DNA of 64,000 nt, from assembly GCA_015680685.1 (NCBI GenBank), contig MNCI01000611.1, positions 56,228 to 120,227 of the forward strand. Reading direction: 5' to 3'. Every line of letters begins with the position of its first letter. The first letter of the stretch is position 1. The stretch is from Gnetum montanum. Taxonomy: Eukaryota > Streptophyta > Gnetopsida > Gnetales > Gnetaceae. The translations under genes and the position numbers were made by a program. Below the pieces are notes generated by a model. That model did not search any database. It saw only the letters and a list, made by a program, of their open reading frames with translations, and was not told where the DNA came from. This document shows positions 45,740 to 54,755 of the stretch, one piece after another.

Positions 45740-47430
45740 CTCTTCATTAGATTTAATGCGTTGCTCTTCATCCAATCTACTTTGAAGGTGCGAAGCCTTA
45801 AATATCTTGATATATCTTTCTTTGGAGATCGGAGGGAATATCATCAAACAGTCAATACTCCTCACTCGAGATAGTGCCACAAATGTAAGACCTGTTGTTT
45901 CTCTGCTACCAACATCTATACATGCTTTCTCCAATATCATTCCCTGTGACTTATGTATCGTTAAAGCCCATGCTAATCTAAGTGGTAGTTGGCGAGATCC
46001 TCCACGTATGATTGGTGGAATGGGTACTTGTCGAGGATGTTCATTATCATATGGTACTCCAATATAGGAGCCAAACTCAACGATGACATACGATGGCAAC
46101 TGTGGAGGTTGACAGTGTGGACTATATATTATTTTCTTAATGAGTCCACATGCACCATTAACCAATCCTGCTTCTGGCCATAGATTAACAGTGAGCATAA
46201 TCCTTGCATCCTCACAAATGAACACTAATCAGTCCAATTCTCCTTCTGAATCATCCCAAAATTTCACACCATTTTTCCTTCTATCTACTATGCACCGTGC
46301 AATTGGCTTTTGCATTTTGAGCAATATTTTTTCATTATGCATATGCACTTTATCCTTTGTATTAAACAAATGCACAAAATCCTCAAATCCATCTCGCCCA
46401 TCCGATGTTGATGGAAGTTGCATTCTCAGGCTCAAAAATTCATAATCCTCATCACTCATCTTTCCTTCTCGTATATTCATCAAAACTTCTCTAAATCTTT
46501 GTTGTTGCAAATCATCACCCCTTTGTCGATACACAGCATCCAAGGTTACAAATTTATTGAATGCCAACCATAAATTCTTCACATGCATCTGAGATGATAA
46601 GTACGGTATAACATCTTTAACAGGTGGAAGCTGTGCAAGATCTCCAATGAGTATCATAGATCTACCACCAAAGTTATCCAAACGATTATCTGGAAATATT
46701 TCCTTAAGCCTTCGATCAATGCTGCTAAGCAATTTGCCACCTATGAAACTCATTTCATCTATAATAATATACTTAAAGTATTTTTATTTATTTTGCAATG
46801 ATGACAAAGTTGATGCAGCCAATGGTTTGTAATCTCCGATTCCAATCTTCAACGCAGAATGTACTGTAGTTGCATTAATATTATATGCTGCAGCACCAGT
46901 AGGGGCGAGCACCAATAAGCTATTCTTTCCAGATGAGCAAGTTAGACTAAATTCTTTACGAATTGTATTAATGAGATACAATTTTCCTGTGCCTGCTGTA
47001 CCTTGAATAATCATCAACAGAGGAGAAACTTCATCCATTTCGAATTGTTGCATATATAGATGGCCAGTGATAATCTTGTAGCATTTCTTCTGTTGAACTC
47101 CTAGAGAAGATATGTCCACATAATTATCGTTATTTCTTGAATGTGTTATTATCCCATGTGATCTATGACCATAAACAAAAGATGTAGCAATCTTTGCAAC
47201 ATCTTCTCCCGGATAGCTGGCTGACCATTCATTCTGTCTATCTCGATCTCTTAATCCAAGCATTTTGAGTTCACTTCGTTGAAAATGAGCTGATGTAAGT
47301 AGATGTCGATTTAGTACTTCAAAATCATATTTAAGACCATCCTGTCTTTCCGGAATAATATCTGTATACTGCCTCTCTTCCTCGCAAGCATGTTCAAACT
47401 CTTCATCGAATATCTCCTCTTTCAATTCAT
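45740..47430 (-). pseudogene. Helitron PIF1-type helicase domain
   Basis: The C-terminal half of the Rep-helicase, which unwinds the donor strand. In order: IIQGTAGTGKLYLINTI (Walker A, about 46985), LAPTGAAAYNI (46890), IIIDEMSFIGG (Walker B, 46755), ILIGDLAQLPPV (46640), VTLDAVYRQRGDD, ARIMLTVNLWPEAGLVNGAC (46190), LAWALTIHKSQGMILEKAC (45965), TGLTFVALSRVRS (45885), ending KSNEE before a stop. In Walker A the Ser/Thr that should follow GTAGTGK is Leu (codon TTG), consistent with a C-to-T change of TCG. Stops lie near 46783 and 46228. Otherwise the frame is long and clean, so inactivation is fairly recent. Confidence 0.9.
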
Positions 47431-48479
47431 AGATGTGTCGAACCGAAATCTATTTTCATTCAATTTCTTCATCATTTCTTCCCAGATCATGTTTAACATC
47501 TCTAAAAGGATAGTGTAGTAGTAGCTGTGTCCAACAGTAATCTATCCATTTCTCCTCTCCTACTCTTGGAGCTACTCTAAATTTTGGAAATGTTCTTACA
47601 ACAACTGGTCGTAGTCGAGGCTTCCACACTAGTAGCTCTCTCTTCTTTGAGATAAAGGTAAAATATTTCGTAGCATTCAACAATGAAACTCCTTCCATTT
47701 CTAGTGGTCTCTTTTGATATGCATTAATAAGGGTTGTATATGGTTCTGGTTCCTCATCTCCATCCACATCTGGTATAACTCTTTTATACATATCTCTAGA
47801 CACATTTATAGTATCAAATTATCGACTGCATTCAACTAATGGAAGTTCATATAGCATATGACAAACCTCCATGGCACCTATGTCTCTATCAGCTGCAGCA
47901 TCCATCATGAGTCTTTTTTATGCAGTCAATGCATTTTCTTCAGGGTTTCAAGATTCAGCAATACGAAGTAATAAATCATGAAAGCATCTTGACTTCTTTT
48001 CAGATTTTGCTGTATATTTTGCAATATATTTAATAACAACATATTTGTCAAGGATCGGTTGAAAGTCTGTGTTTGCTCTCCATGTTTGAAGGATCATCCT
48101 ATTATGAACATTCAACCTTGGATCATTTCGACGTGGTTCATATGTAACATGATTTTTGTTTTCTGGATCTTGAAAGAGATCTGATTGAGCTCGCAATGGC
48201 CATGGAACATTATACCTAAGGTAATAAATTAAAGTTATAAAATTATTTTTCTAGATTCCATACATTCATGATGCAAATAAGAATCTAGGTATTCAGAGAA
48301 ATATAATTGTACCTGCAAACTTGCATATGATTTCAGATTCTTAAACATGCTCCTCTCTTACATTGTGTGTGTCGTTGAACTGAATTGAAGAGCTCATCAT
48401 AATCAATGCCAAGATCCATGAATTGCAGCTGTTGACTTTGAATTTCGCATGGATGCTTGGGATTATTAACACGTTGCAT
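47431..48479 (-). pseudogene. Helitron Rep-helicase middle region (exons 4 and 5)
   Basis: Exon 4 (48479-48313) starts after an acceptor TTGTAG and reads MQRVNNPKHPCEI, then LGIDYDELFNSVQRHTQC. An intron (48312-48216, 97 bp, GT..AG) leads to exon 5: RYNVPWPLRAQSDLFQDPEN, then RNDPRLNVHNRMILQTWRAN, and KYVVIKYIAKYTAKSEKKS (about 48050-47995). The last block is the Rep tyrosine region (YxxKYxxKYxxK). The next segment (47803-47456), with NATKYFTFISKKREL and GEEKWIDYCWTQLLLHYPFR, links to the helicase. In-frame stops occur near 48345, 47945, 47820 and 47455. Confidence 0.85.
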
Positions 48480-48582
48480 CTACAAATGAAAGATTTGTAT
48501 AATTTTTATAATGATTCTTTCAAATAACATAAACAATTTTCTAACATTTAAAATAAATATGTAGAAATTCCAAACAACTTAC

Positions 48583-49234
48583 ATGATTGGATATTCCATC
48601 TTGATTGAATCTACTATTCCATGCATTTGTTATTGCATCAAAAAACTCTCTTATCTTTCTAACTGCTTCTGGGTCATTCCAATCAAGTTCATCTATGTTT
48701 GGGGCTCCCTTGATTCAAAGAAAGCCATGGACATGTGGTGATCTCCTATATTGCCATTCATATCTTGTCCAGTAATCAACCACATCAAATTCTTGAAATA
48801 AAATCATTTCTCGAAATGCCTTATGTCGAAGATGCATAAACTCAGCAACTATATGTGGGTTCTCAATAATATTTTTCATTTTCCACTCTCTTATCTCAGA
48901 AACATTTTGTAGGGGTTCTGTAGGCATTACCTTATGTAGATCTGGCCAATAAAGATCTGCTGCACTCAGAGTAAAAAAAAAAAAAAATAGTTGGTGCACC
49001 CAACTCATTTATCAAATCAAACAACTGCACTTTGCATTTTCTCCAGTACAAAGGCGTTCCTCGTATCGTTGTTCCAAATCTCATCAAATTATCAACAAAT
49101 TATCTAATGGTGCTTTTTGTAGTCCTTGACGTAATTCTTGGATTGTCAATGATGCTTCTATAATATTTTTTTTGAAGAATACTGATGTTGATTTCAGTGC
49201 ACGATGTCTTGTTATCATGTTATAAATGTGATAC
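48583..49234 (-). pseudogene. Helitron Rep domain (exon 3, HUH motif)
   Basis: The exon starts after an acceptor TTTTTTTCAG with YHIYNMITRHRALKSTSVFF. GAPTIFFTLSAADLYWPDLH (about 49000-48930) is the Rep motif 1 region. YEWQYRRSPHVHGFL (about 48755-48715) contains the metal-binding His-x-His of the HUH nuclease. Damage includes two adjacent stops near 49093 and a run of 15 T (plus-strand A at 48973-48987), which shifts the frame inside the APT..FFTLSAAD block. The donor ATCAT|GTAAGT ends the exon at 48583, and the following intron is 48582-48480 (103 bp). Confidence 0.88.
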
Positions 49235-49332
49235 CTGAAAAAAATGAAAATAAAATTCCTATGTAATTAGTTCATAAGATGTCAAAAACATGAATTATAT
49301 TTAACAATGTAAATGTAATTAATTTTTGATAC

Positions 49333-50756
49333 CTGAATCTTGTATGACGTCCAAATCTGCCATCCTTATATCGAAGTAGATGTCTAGCATATTCATGTAA
49401 CATGACATCCTTGGACCTTCTTGTAAGGAAGACACATTTTCCACGTGGAAACAACATTGGAAATGACATTGGAAGCATTCCAACTGTGTTGAACTCATTG
49501 ATGGGTGACTCTGAAAGTGTTGGCCATTGTGCGTAATCTGAACTTTCAACAGTTGGATTTTCTAACCAAGCTCTTACCAGATCAAGTTCTTTCCATAGAA
49601 GAACTGGACGCGATGCTATTAATGATGTGTGTCTAATAATATTTTCCTCCTTTAAATCAACCAAAGGACCATCAAATTGTAATCTCATCTCACCATCCTC
49701 CTCAGACAATCTAATATAACAAATCCTTTCAAAAACATTAACATCTCCTGTATCATTGACATCATCCAAAGCATGCTCATCTATTTCTACATCCTGATAG
49801 AATGGATCGTTCTGTTTCTTATACAATAAGGCAGCATACACACGCTTTTTATTTACAACAAAGTTATAGGTTGTTCCAATTTGATCAACCCGTCTTAGTA
49901 TCAGCATTGGAATTTCATGAATCTTCAAAGGTAGCCTAGTTGCAATTTCAGATACATCTTGCATAAAACTGATGGTATGTCCTTTATATTGTAATTGACC
50001 TCCAATAGCATGCGTAACTTGTAAAATAGGATTAATTCGTGATATAAGCATTTCTTCAACTTCTAATAGTTCTGATAAGATTATTGGCTGGGATTCTGGA
50101 TCCATATCATTATTAGCAGAAAAACGCTTATTTTCTTCACCATCGTGATTCAAGATCCCCATTACTTTTTCATTTGCACACCTTGCACATGTTGGACCAA
50201 ATCTTTGTACAGGTTTCATTAACATACTCAAAAAAATTTCATTGCAAATACCACATGATCGAGGAACACTAAACTTATCAACCTCGCTTGAAAATATTGT
50301 TATTGCATGCATGATTTCTGTATTTGACTTATGAAGATTTGGATAAGATACCTGATTGTTCGTATGTTCAAAAGATATTTGTTGATGTTCCATTCGCAAT
50401 CTTGGTTGACCTTGTTCCTGACCAAGTTTTGCAACTAAATCTAACATTTCTGCCACTTCTGCTTGTCTTTTTCGTTGTCTAAAACGTTCTTGTCTTTTAC
50501 GCCATTGTGCACATCTTCGTTCTATAGTAACAATCTCTATAGGATTTATAAGTAATTCATCTTCGACCATCAAATCACCATGACCTCGTCCACGTCCACG
50601 ACCACGTCCTATATCTGAAATAACTTCTTGATGCAATCGAGGTTGATGAACATTTTCATCATTAGGAATGACTGCTAAGTGATTTTCATGTTCATCTATG
50701 CGTTCTCGTCCTTGTCCACGACCTCTTCCTCGTCCTTGTCTGTGAGCCTTTCCATT
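49333..50756 (-). CDS. Helitron protein exon 2: basic region, Cys motif and DUF6570-like domain
   Basis: An open exon of about 475 codons between an acceptor (ATTTCACAG at 50765-50757) and a donor (AGATTCAG|GTATC at 49333/49332). It begins with Arg-Gly repeats (GRGRGRGQGRERIDEHEN), then IERRCAQWRKRQERFRQRKR. A four-Cys motif follows, CGICNE...CARCANEK (about 50255-50180), plausibly zinc-binding. INPILQVTHAIGGQLQYKGH, ISFMQDVSEIATRLPLKIHE and LRRVDQIG (about 50050-49880) match the DUF6570-type N-terminal domain of Helitron proteins. The end has LHEYARHLLRYKDGRFGRHT, the segment before Rep. It is undamaged, unlike exons 3 to 5. Confidence 0.85.
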
Positions 50757-50857
50757 CTGTGAAATATTATTATACAAAGTGACCTAATATGTTTAGCTTT
50801 ATTAAATCAGACATTAAATGAATTTCATCCAAAAAAAAAAAATTTTCATCTACAAAC

Positions 50858-51046
50858 CTGACTTCCTTCCAGCTGTTGTTGTTGCATTTCTGCTCGATGT
50901 GTTCTTTGACATAAGCGATGTTGTTCCATTCTTTGCAACTCCAAAGGATCTCTTTGTTCTCGAGCTTCTCTTCTTCGATCTCTGAGATGTTGTTGTCTCA
51001 CTCGGTTTAACTCACGCACTCTATCACCTGCAGGATCTGTATTCAC
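50858..51046 (-). CDS. Helitron protein exon 1
   Basis: A 63-codon first exon starting MNTDPAGDRVRELNRVRQQH, extremely rich in Arg, Gln and Glu (LRDRRREAREQRDPLELQRM). It ends at a donor AGTCAG|GTTTGT and is joined by a 101-bp intron (50857-50757) to exon 2. All four introns predicted in this gene are 97-103 bp. Whether an earlier coding exon exists is unknown. Confidence 0.7.
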
Positions 51047-51082
51047 AGGAATGAGAATCCTTATACAGTATTATGGGTTGTA

Positions 51083-51275
51083 TTAAATTTTAAATAAAAC
51101 CCAAATTTAAAAATAAAAAATTATTTATTTTTTTTTAAGAACCCAAGGCACCCAATATGTTTTTAAAAATAACCCAAACCTAAAAATAAAAATTAGTTAT
51201 TTTTTTAAAAAAACCCTAGGCACCCGATATGTTTTTAAATATAACCCAAACCTATAAATAAAAATTATTTGTTTT
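51083..51275. repeat. AT-rich tandem repeat, about 68-bp unit
   Basis: About 2.7 copies of a unit containing AACCCAAACCTAAAAATAAA, a T/A run, and CCCTAGGCACCCGATATG. Lies just upstream of Helitron exon 1. Confidence 0.7.
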
Positions 51276-51824
51276 TCTAGATTTATTTGGGAAACAGAAT
51301 TCCACAAAATATTAAGCTGAGTAAGTTTCGTACCCATTGCCTATTTACTACGCTTCAGTAGGCGCTCCCTCCCGAATCCAACAATCCAATGCAAACTGTT
51401 CATCTAACGAGACGTATTTATGGTTTTTAACGGACACAACCTTTCGAAAGAGGATGCAACCTTTCTAAACAAGTTTTAATCATGGCAAAGCATATAGTTA
51501 AAGAGTTTCTTAAATTTAAATTAAAGAAAGAAAAGATAATTAGCTTAACACAAAGCAATGATGATCGAAGCAGCAACACGGATAGCCCAGGTGCCTGCTT
51601 GTCTGCACGTCATACTGTGTGCTGAAATGCCACTGCAATGGGCAAACAGAAAAAAGAAAAATACACAAAGCACCACTAAAGTATGCCATGCCAGGCCATG
51701 CCAAAATGCGGTATTTCGTAAAAAATATATATAAATATAAAATCAAATCGTCAACATATTTTTATATGAATGCTGTCAATTTTATTACCAGTTCTTTGCT
51801 TTACGATTTTTGAAAAGAAATCAA

Positions 51825-52240
51825 TTACGCGGAGGAATAAAAAGAGATATGCTGGCACCTTCCCTCTATGGTGAATTTCAGAGACACGTGGTCGTGGCCA
51901 CTCTCTGTCGACGTCAACAGCCACTTTGATGCCGGAGTTGGGCCATAGCATGTGATGCCGTCGCTGATTGCGTCCTTCTCTGTGGAGAAGAAACACTGCA
52001 CCACATGGAATCGCATGATGCGATTCAGAACATCTTGATCCAACAGATTCCTGCTCTGTAGACGCTGCCCAATTTCGGCAAGGGTTAGCTTGGCGTTCGG
52101 ACCCTCCGCTACGAGAATATCTGGAATGCCCAGCGTTAAGGTTGCCGTTGCTGTGAACGTTTCTAGAAATGCAAAAATGAATCACCATGCAGACCCTCTA
52201 CTTCCTCCTCCTTGCTTGCAGAGGCGGAGAAATGGATTCT
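51825..52240 (-). pseudogene. Plant O-methyltransferase N-terminal fragment
   Basis: On the minus strand, SASKEEEVEGLHGDSFLHF (frame 1) is continued after a one-base shift by FTATATLTLGIPDILVAEG, NAKLTLAEIGQRLQSRNLLD, QDVLNRIMRFHVVQCFFSTE and CYGPTPASKWLL. This matches the N-terminal dimerisation domain of COMT-like plant O-methyltransferases (ALELGIPDIIH, MTLSELA, LYRLMRLLVH, YxLTPASKWLL). The SAM-binding and catalytic domain is absent; after KWLL the frame runs about 25 codons of unrelated sequence to a stop. The stretch is more GC-rich than its surroundings. It lies on the Helitron's coding strand, 0.8 kb upstream of exon 1, so capture by the Helitron is likely but not proven. Confidence 0.72.
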
Positions 52241-52631
52241 AGAATTCCATATATATTGGAGTATCATACATATTTGTGTATGCGAATAGAAGCATAACCC
52301 TGCCATGGATTTTGTGTTGTTCTGCGTTTCTGTTTGCTGCTCTACACTCGGATTTATGGGCGATGTTGCGCATCTACTCGTGTACACCACTTTGTAGCAC
52401 CGTGGTATGGTTGCCACATCATCTGCAGATATTTACGTCCCTCTCAGGGTGATGGCCATGGCATATTCGCATTGTAGACTACGCAACATCATGACATGGC
52501 TGCCAAAGATCCTGCAGTAGAGCAAAACCTGTGAAGAGGGGGGGCTGCGACTCTGACAGATTTGCTAGTCTTTGTCGCAACAGAGGCCACGGTTCTAACA
52601 TGGTTTTAGCTGCATCGCTATGCACGAAGTA
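52241..52631. other. GC-richer stretch beside the methyltransferase fragment
   Basis: No supported frame. Base composition is like the methyltransferase fragment, so it may be its captured 5' flank. Confidence 0.35.
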
Positions 52632-52820
52632 GGGTTACTGAAATGGCCTATGTGGAATTTCAGCGTTATTCACAAAGTTGCGTTACCGAAATAGTGTATT
52701 TGGAATTTTACACGTCAGCGTTATTCACAAAGTTGTGTTACCGAAATAGTGTATCTGGAATTTTACACGTCAGCATTACACGTTAGTGTTATTCACAAAG
52801 TTGCGTTACTGAAATGGGCC
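52632..52820. repeat. Minisatellite, 55-bp unit, near the Helitron 5' side
   Basis: About 3.3 copies of a 55-67 bp unit with GTTATTCACAAAGTTGCGTT and CCGAAATAGTGTATTTGGAA. One copy carries an extra 12-bp internal repeat (ACACGTCAGC/ACACGTTAG). Confidence 0.75.
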
Positions 52821-53042
52821 GTGACAAAGTCAACGCTAGTCAGTGTTACGCACAAAATATTAGCGATTTCTGATTGGTAATGGCCTATTGGCCAAATAAT
52901 GTCTAAAATATTATGAACAAAGGCAATAAAAAACCAAAAATCATGAACAAGAATTTGAGAAGGAAATTTTAAAAAGTCATAAAACAACAAGAGTTAGCAA
53001 AAAGAATAATTTGCAATTTAGTATGTAATAAAATCAAAAAAT

Positions 53043-53735
53043 ACAATTTCAAATATGAATACCGATAAACACATGTCACAATATCTCCAAGAACAATATC
53101 AAGATAAGGTAAGCACACCTCAAAATCAAGAAAATATAAAAGGTTCAAAAATTCGAGACAAAGTCATCTTGGGAAAATGAGGAAGAAATTAATAATTGAA
53201 GAAAAATTAGGGGTAATTCAAAATCAGTGCTCTAATAATTAAATTTTGGCCCTATCTTGGAGTTCACACCACCAAAAGTTAAAGCTCAACTACAAAACTC
53301 TCCCATGTGTTCACAATCACTTCTAGTGAAGAGTGGTACATGGGAGAGACATATCTCTTTTGGAACAATTGGTAGGTTGGTTCAACAGTCAAAATCAAGG
53401 ACATCTCAGTGTCCTACTTAATGAAATCCATTGTAGAAATCCTTGGGTTACTAGAAACTACAGCAAATCTTGCTAAAATTCCCATGCAAGTAGGCCCTGG
53501 TGTCAAGAAGGAATGGACATAACAATGTTATGGCATCAATCATAAGGAGTTTGGTGCACTCACCATGACGGAGTGCACATACTTCAAAATTGTATCCTTT
53601 CACCTCAATCCAATGATGAGGCCACGTAAGATCACTTCCTTCTCTACTCATGCATGCACTTCTCTAAGCGGTTGATTCCCCATCAACCTTCCATAGCTAA
53701 TCTATCTTGAGATAGAGAAGCAATTTAAAGAAAAT
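53043..53735 (+). pseudogene. Athila-like 3' ORF, left part (host of the next element)
   Basis: A plus-strand remnant homologous to 20990-21515: SEEWYMGETYLFWNNW (about 53318), VKIKDISVSYLMKSI, AKIPMQVGPGVKKEW, YFKIVSFHLNPMMRPRKITS (about 53580) and FSTHACTSLSG, ending EIEKQFKEN at the insertion point. The start is uncertain; a Gln-rich frame opens with MNTDKHMSQYLQEQ at about 53056. It is interrupted by the minus-strand element 53736-62111 and resumes at 62112. Confidence 0.7.
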
Positions 53736-54599
53736 TGATCAGTGGCGACGTACCCCTACACTCAACCATACGAATACGAGCATTCTCACACGTGATCTGG
53801 TCGAACTCTGCAAATAGACTTGTTGTGGCACCTAGACAGTTATGCTTAGGTCGTAGTTCGCTGTCTTCCCACTTGGACTAGTATTATATTTGTCACGTAT
53901 GGTTTAGTCCAGAGTGAGTTGTATGATGTGGTTCCTAATCTAACGCTACTCCTAAAGGCAATGGAAGGTAATAATTACTAAGCTAGGAGAGAAAGGATAA
54001 GAGAATCTAATCTAGCCTAAGTGCGATGAGCATCCATTCCTTGATTATCTATACACATCTTGAACTTCATGCACAACTACCATTGGGATTACCAAGCGCA
54101 GATCCTAGGTACACTACTGGGTTACCAAGTAGTCACACTTAAATGTTCGTAATCAAGTTGTACTCATTCCATGTCTAACACGAGTTTAAGGGTGAGAGAG
54201 ATTAACTAGGAAAGCAGTAAATAACAATTAAATAAATAAATAAACAAAGTGAATGATGTAATGATGAAGTAATCTTGATCTTTATTGCTGGTCATGTGTG
54301 TGTCCAAGTATGTCACACTCGAATAAAGGATGTCGTACAATACATTCACCACACTATGGGTAGACACTAGAAAAATAATCTATCTCTCAAGGGATCAAAC
54401 TGCCAGAGTTTTGCTATTGTCTAACTCTATTGAATGAAACAAGGGAGAGCCTCCACTTATTTATAGAACTGGCGATGGACTACGATATCACGTTTGTGAT
54501 ATCGCAGGGGACGACACGATATTGCGGGGGATGCGATATCGCCACAGACACGATATCACGTATGCGATATCGTAGCCTATGCGATATCACATCCCATCA
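53736..54599 (-). mobile_element. 3' LTR of the 53736-62111 element
   Basis: 864 bp. Plus-strand edges are TGATCAGTGGCGACG and CACATCCCATCA. Minus-strand TATAAATA is at 54465-54458. U3 palindromes of GATATC type lie at 54484-54594 (best copy CGATATCACGTATGCGATAT and its complement, 54550-54571). Confidence 0.92.
54458..54594 (-). promoter_or_regulatory. LTR promoter: GATATC palindrome array plus TATA box
   Basis: Six or so GATATC cores, several arranged as GATATC-CG-TACGTG-ATATC palindromes, start 19 bp upstream of TATAAATA on the minus strand. The same array is present in the 5' LTR (62035-62111, TATA at 61998-61991) and in the solo LTR at 9180. Confidence 0.65.
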
Positions 54600-54610
54600 T
54601 ACCCCCACGA
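54600..54610 (-). other. Polypurine tract
   Basis: Minus strand TCGTGGGGGTA directly before the 3' LTR. It is the best preserved copy in the window. Confidence 0.8.
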
Positions 54611-54755
54611 CTGAATAAAAACTCATCCTCGAGTTACAGTGATCACACAGTGGATAGGTATGGGATTATTATATGGGAAAAGAAATGGGATTATGTTGCA
54701 GTGTGGGAAGGAAACACAACACACAAAATATGCTATAATTACAAAAATTTGGAAC

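Larger units (their letters stand above)
45525..52860 (-). mobile_element. Helitron (rolling-circle transposon) with Rep-helicase and captured gene fragment
   Basis: A minus-strand element. The 3' end is proposed at 45525, where a hairpin is followed by CTAG. The body holds a spliced Rep-helicase gene (51046-45740). Upstream of it are an AT-rich tandem repeat, an O-methyltransferase fragment and a 55-bp minisatellite. Beyond about 52860 the sequence changes to a retrotransposon 3' ORF, so the 5' end is placed roughly there. The exact 5' end and the insertion site could not be fixed, and the left junction is disturbed by the assembly artefact. The protein type (DUF6570 plus RGSPHxHG-like HUH motif) differs from the classical plant Helitron protein and resembles the Helitron2/Helentron group. 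Confidence 0.75.
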
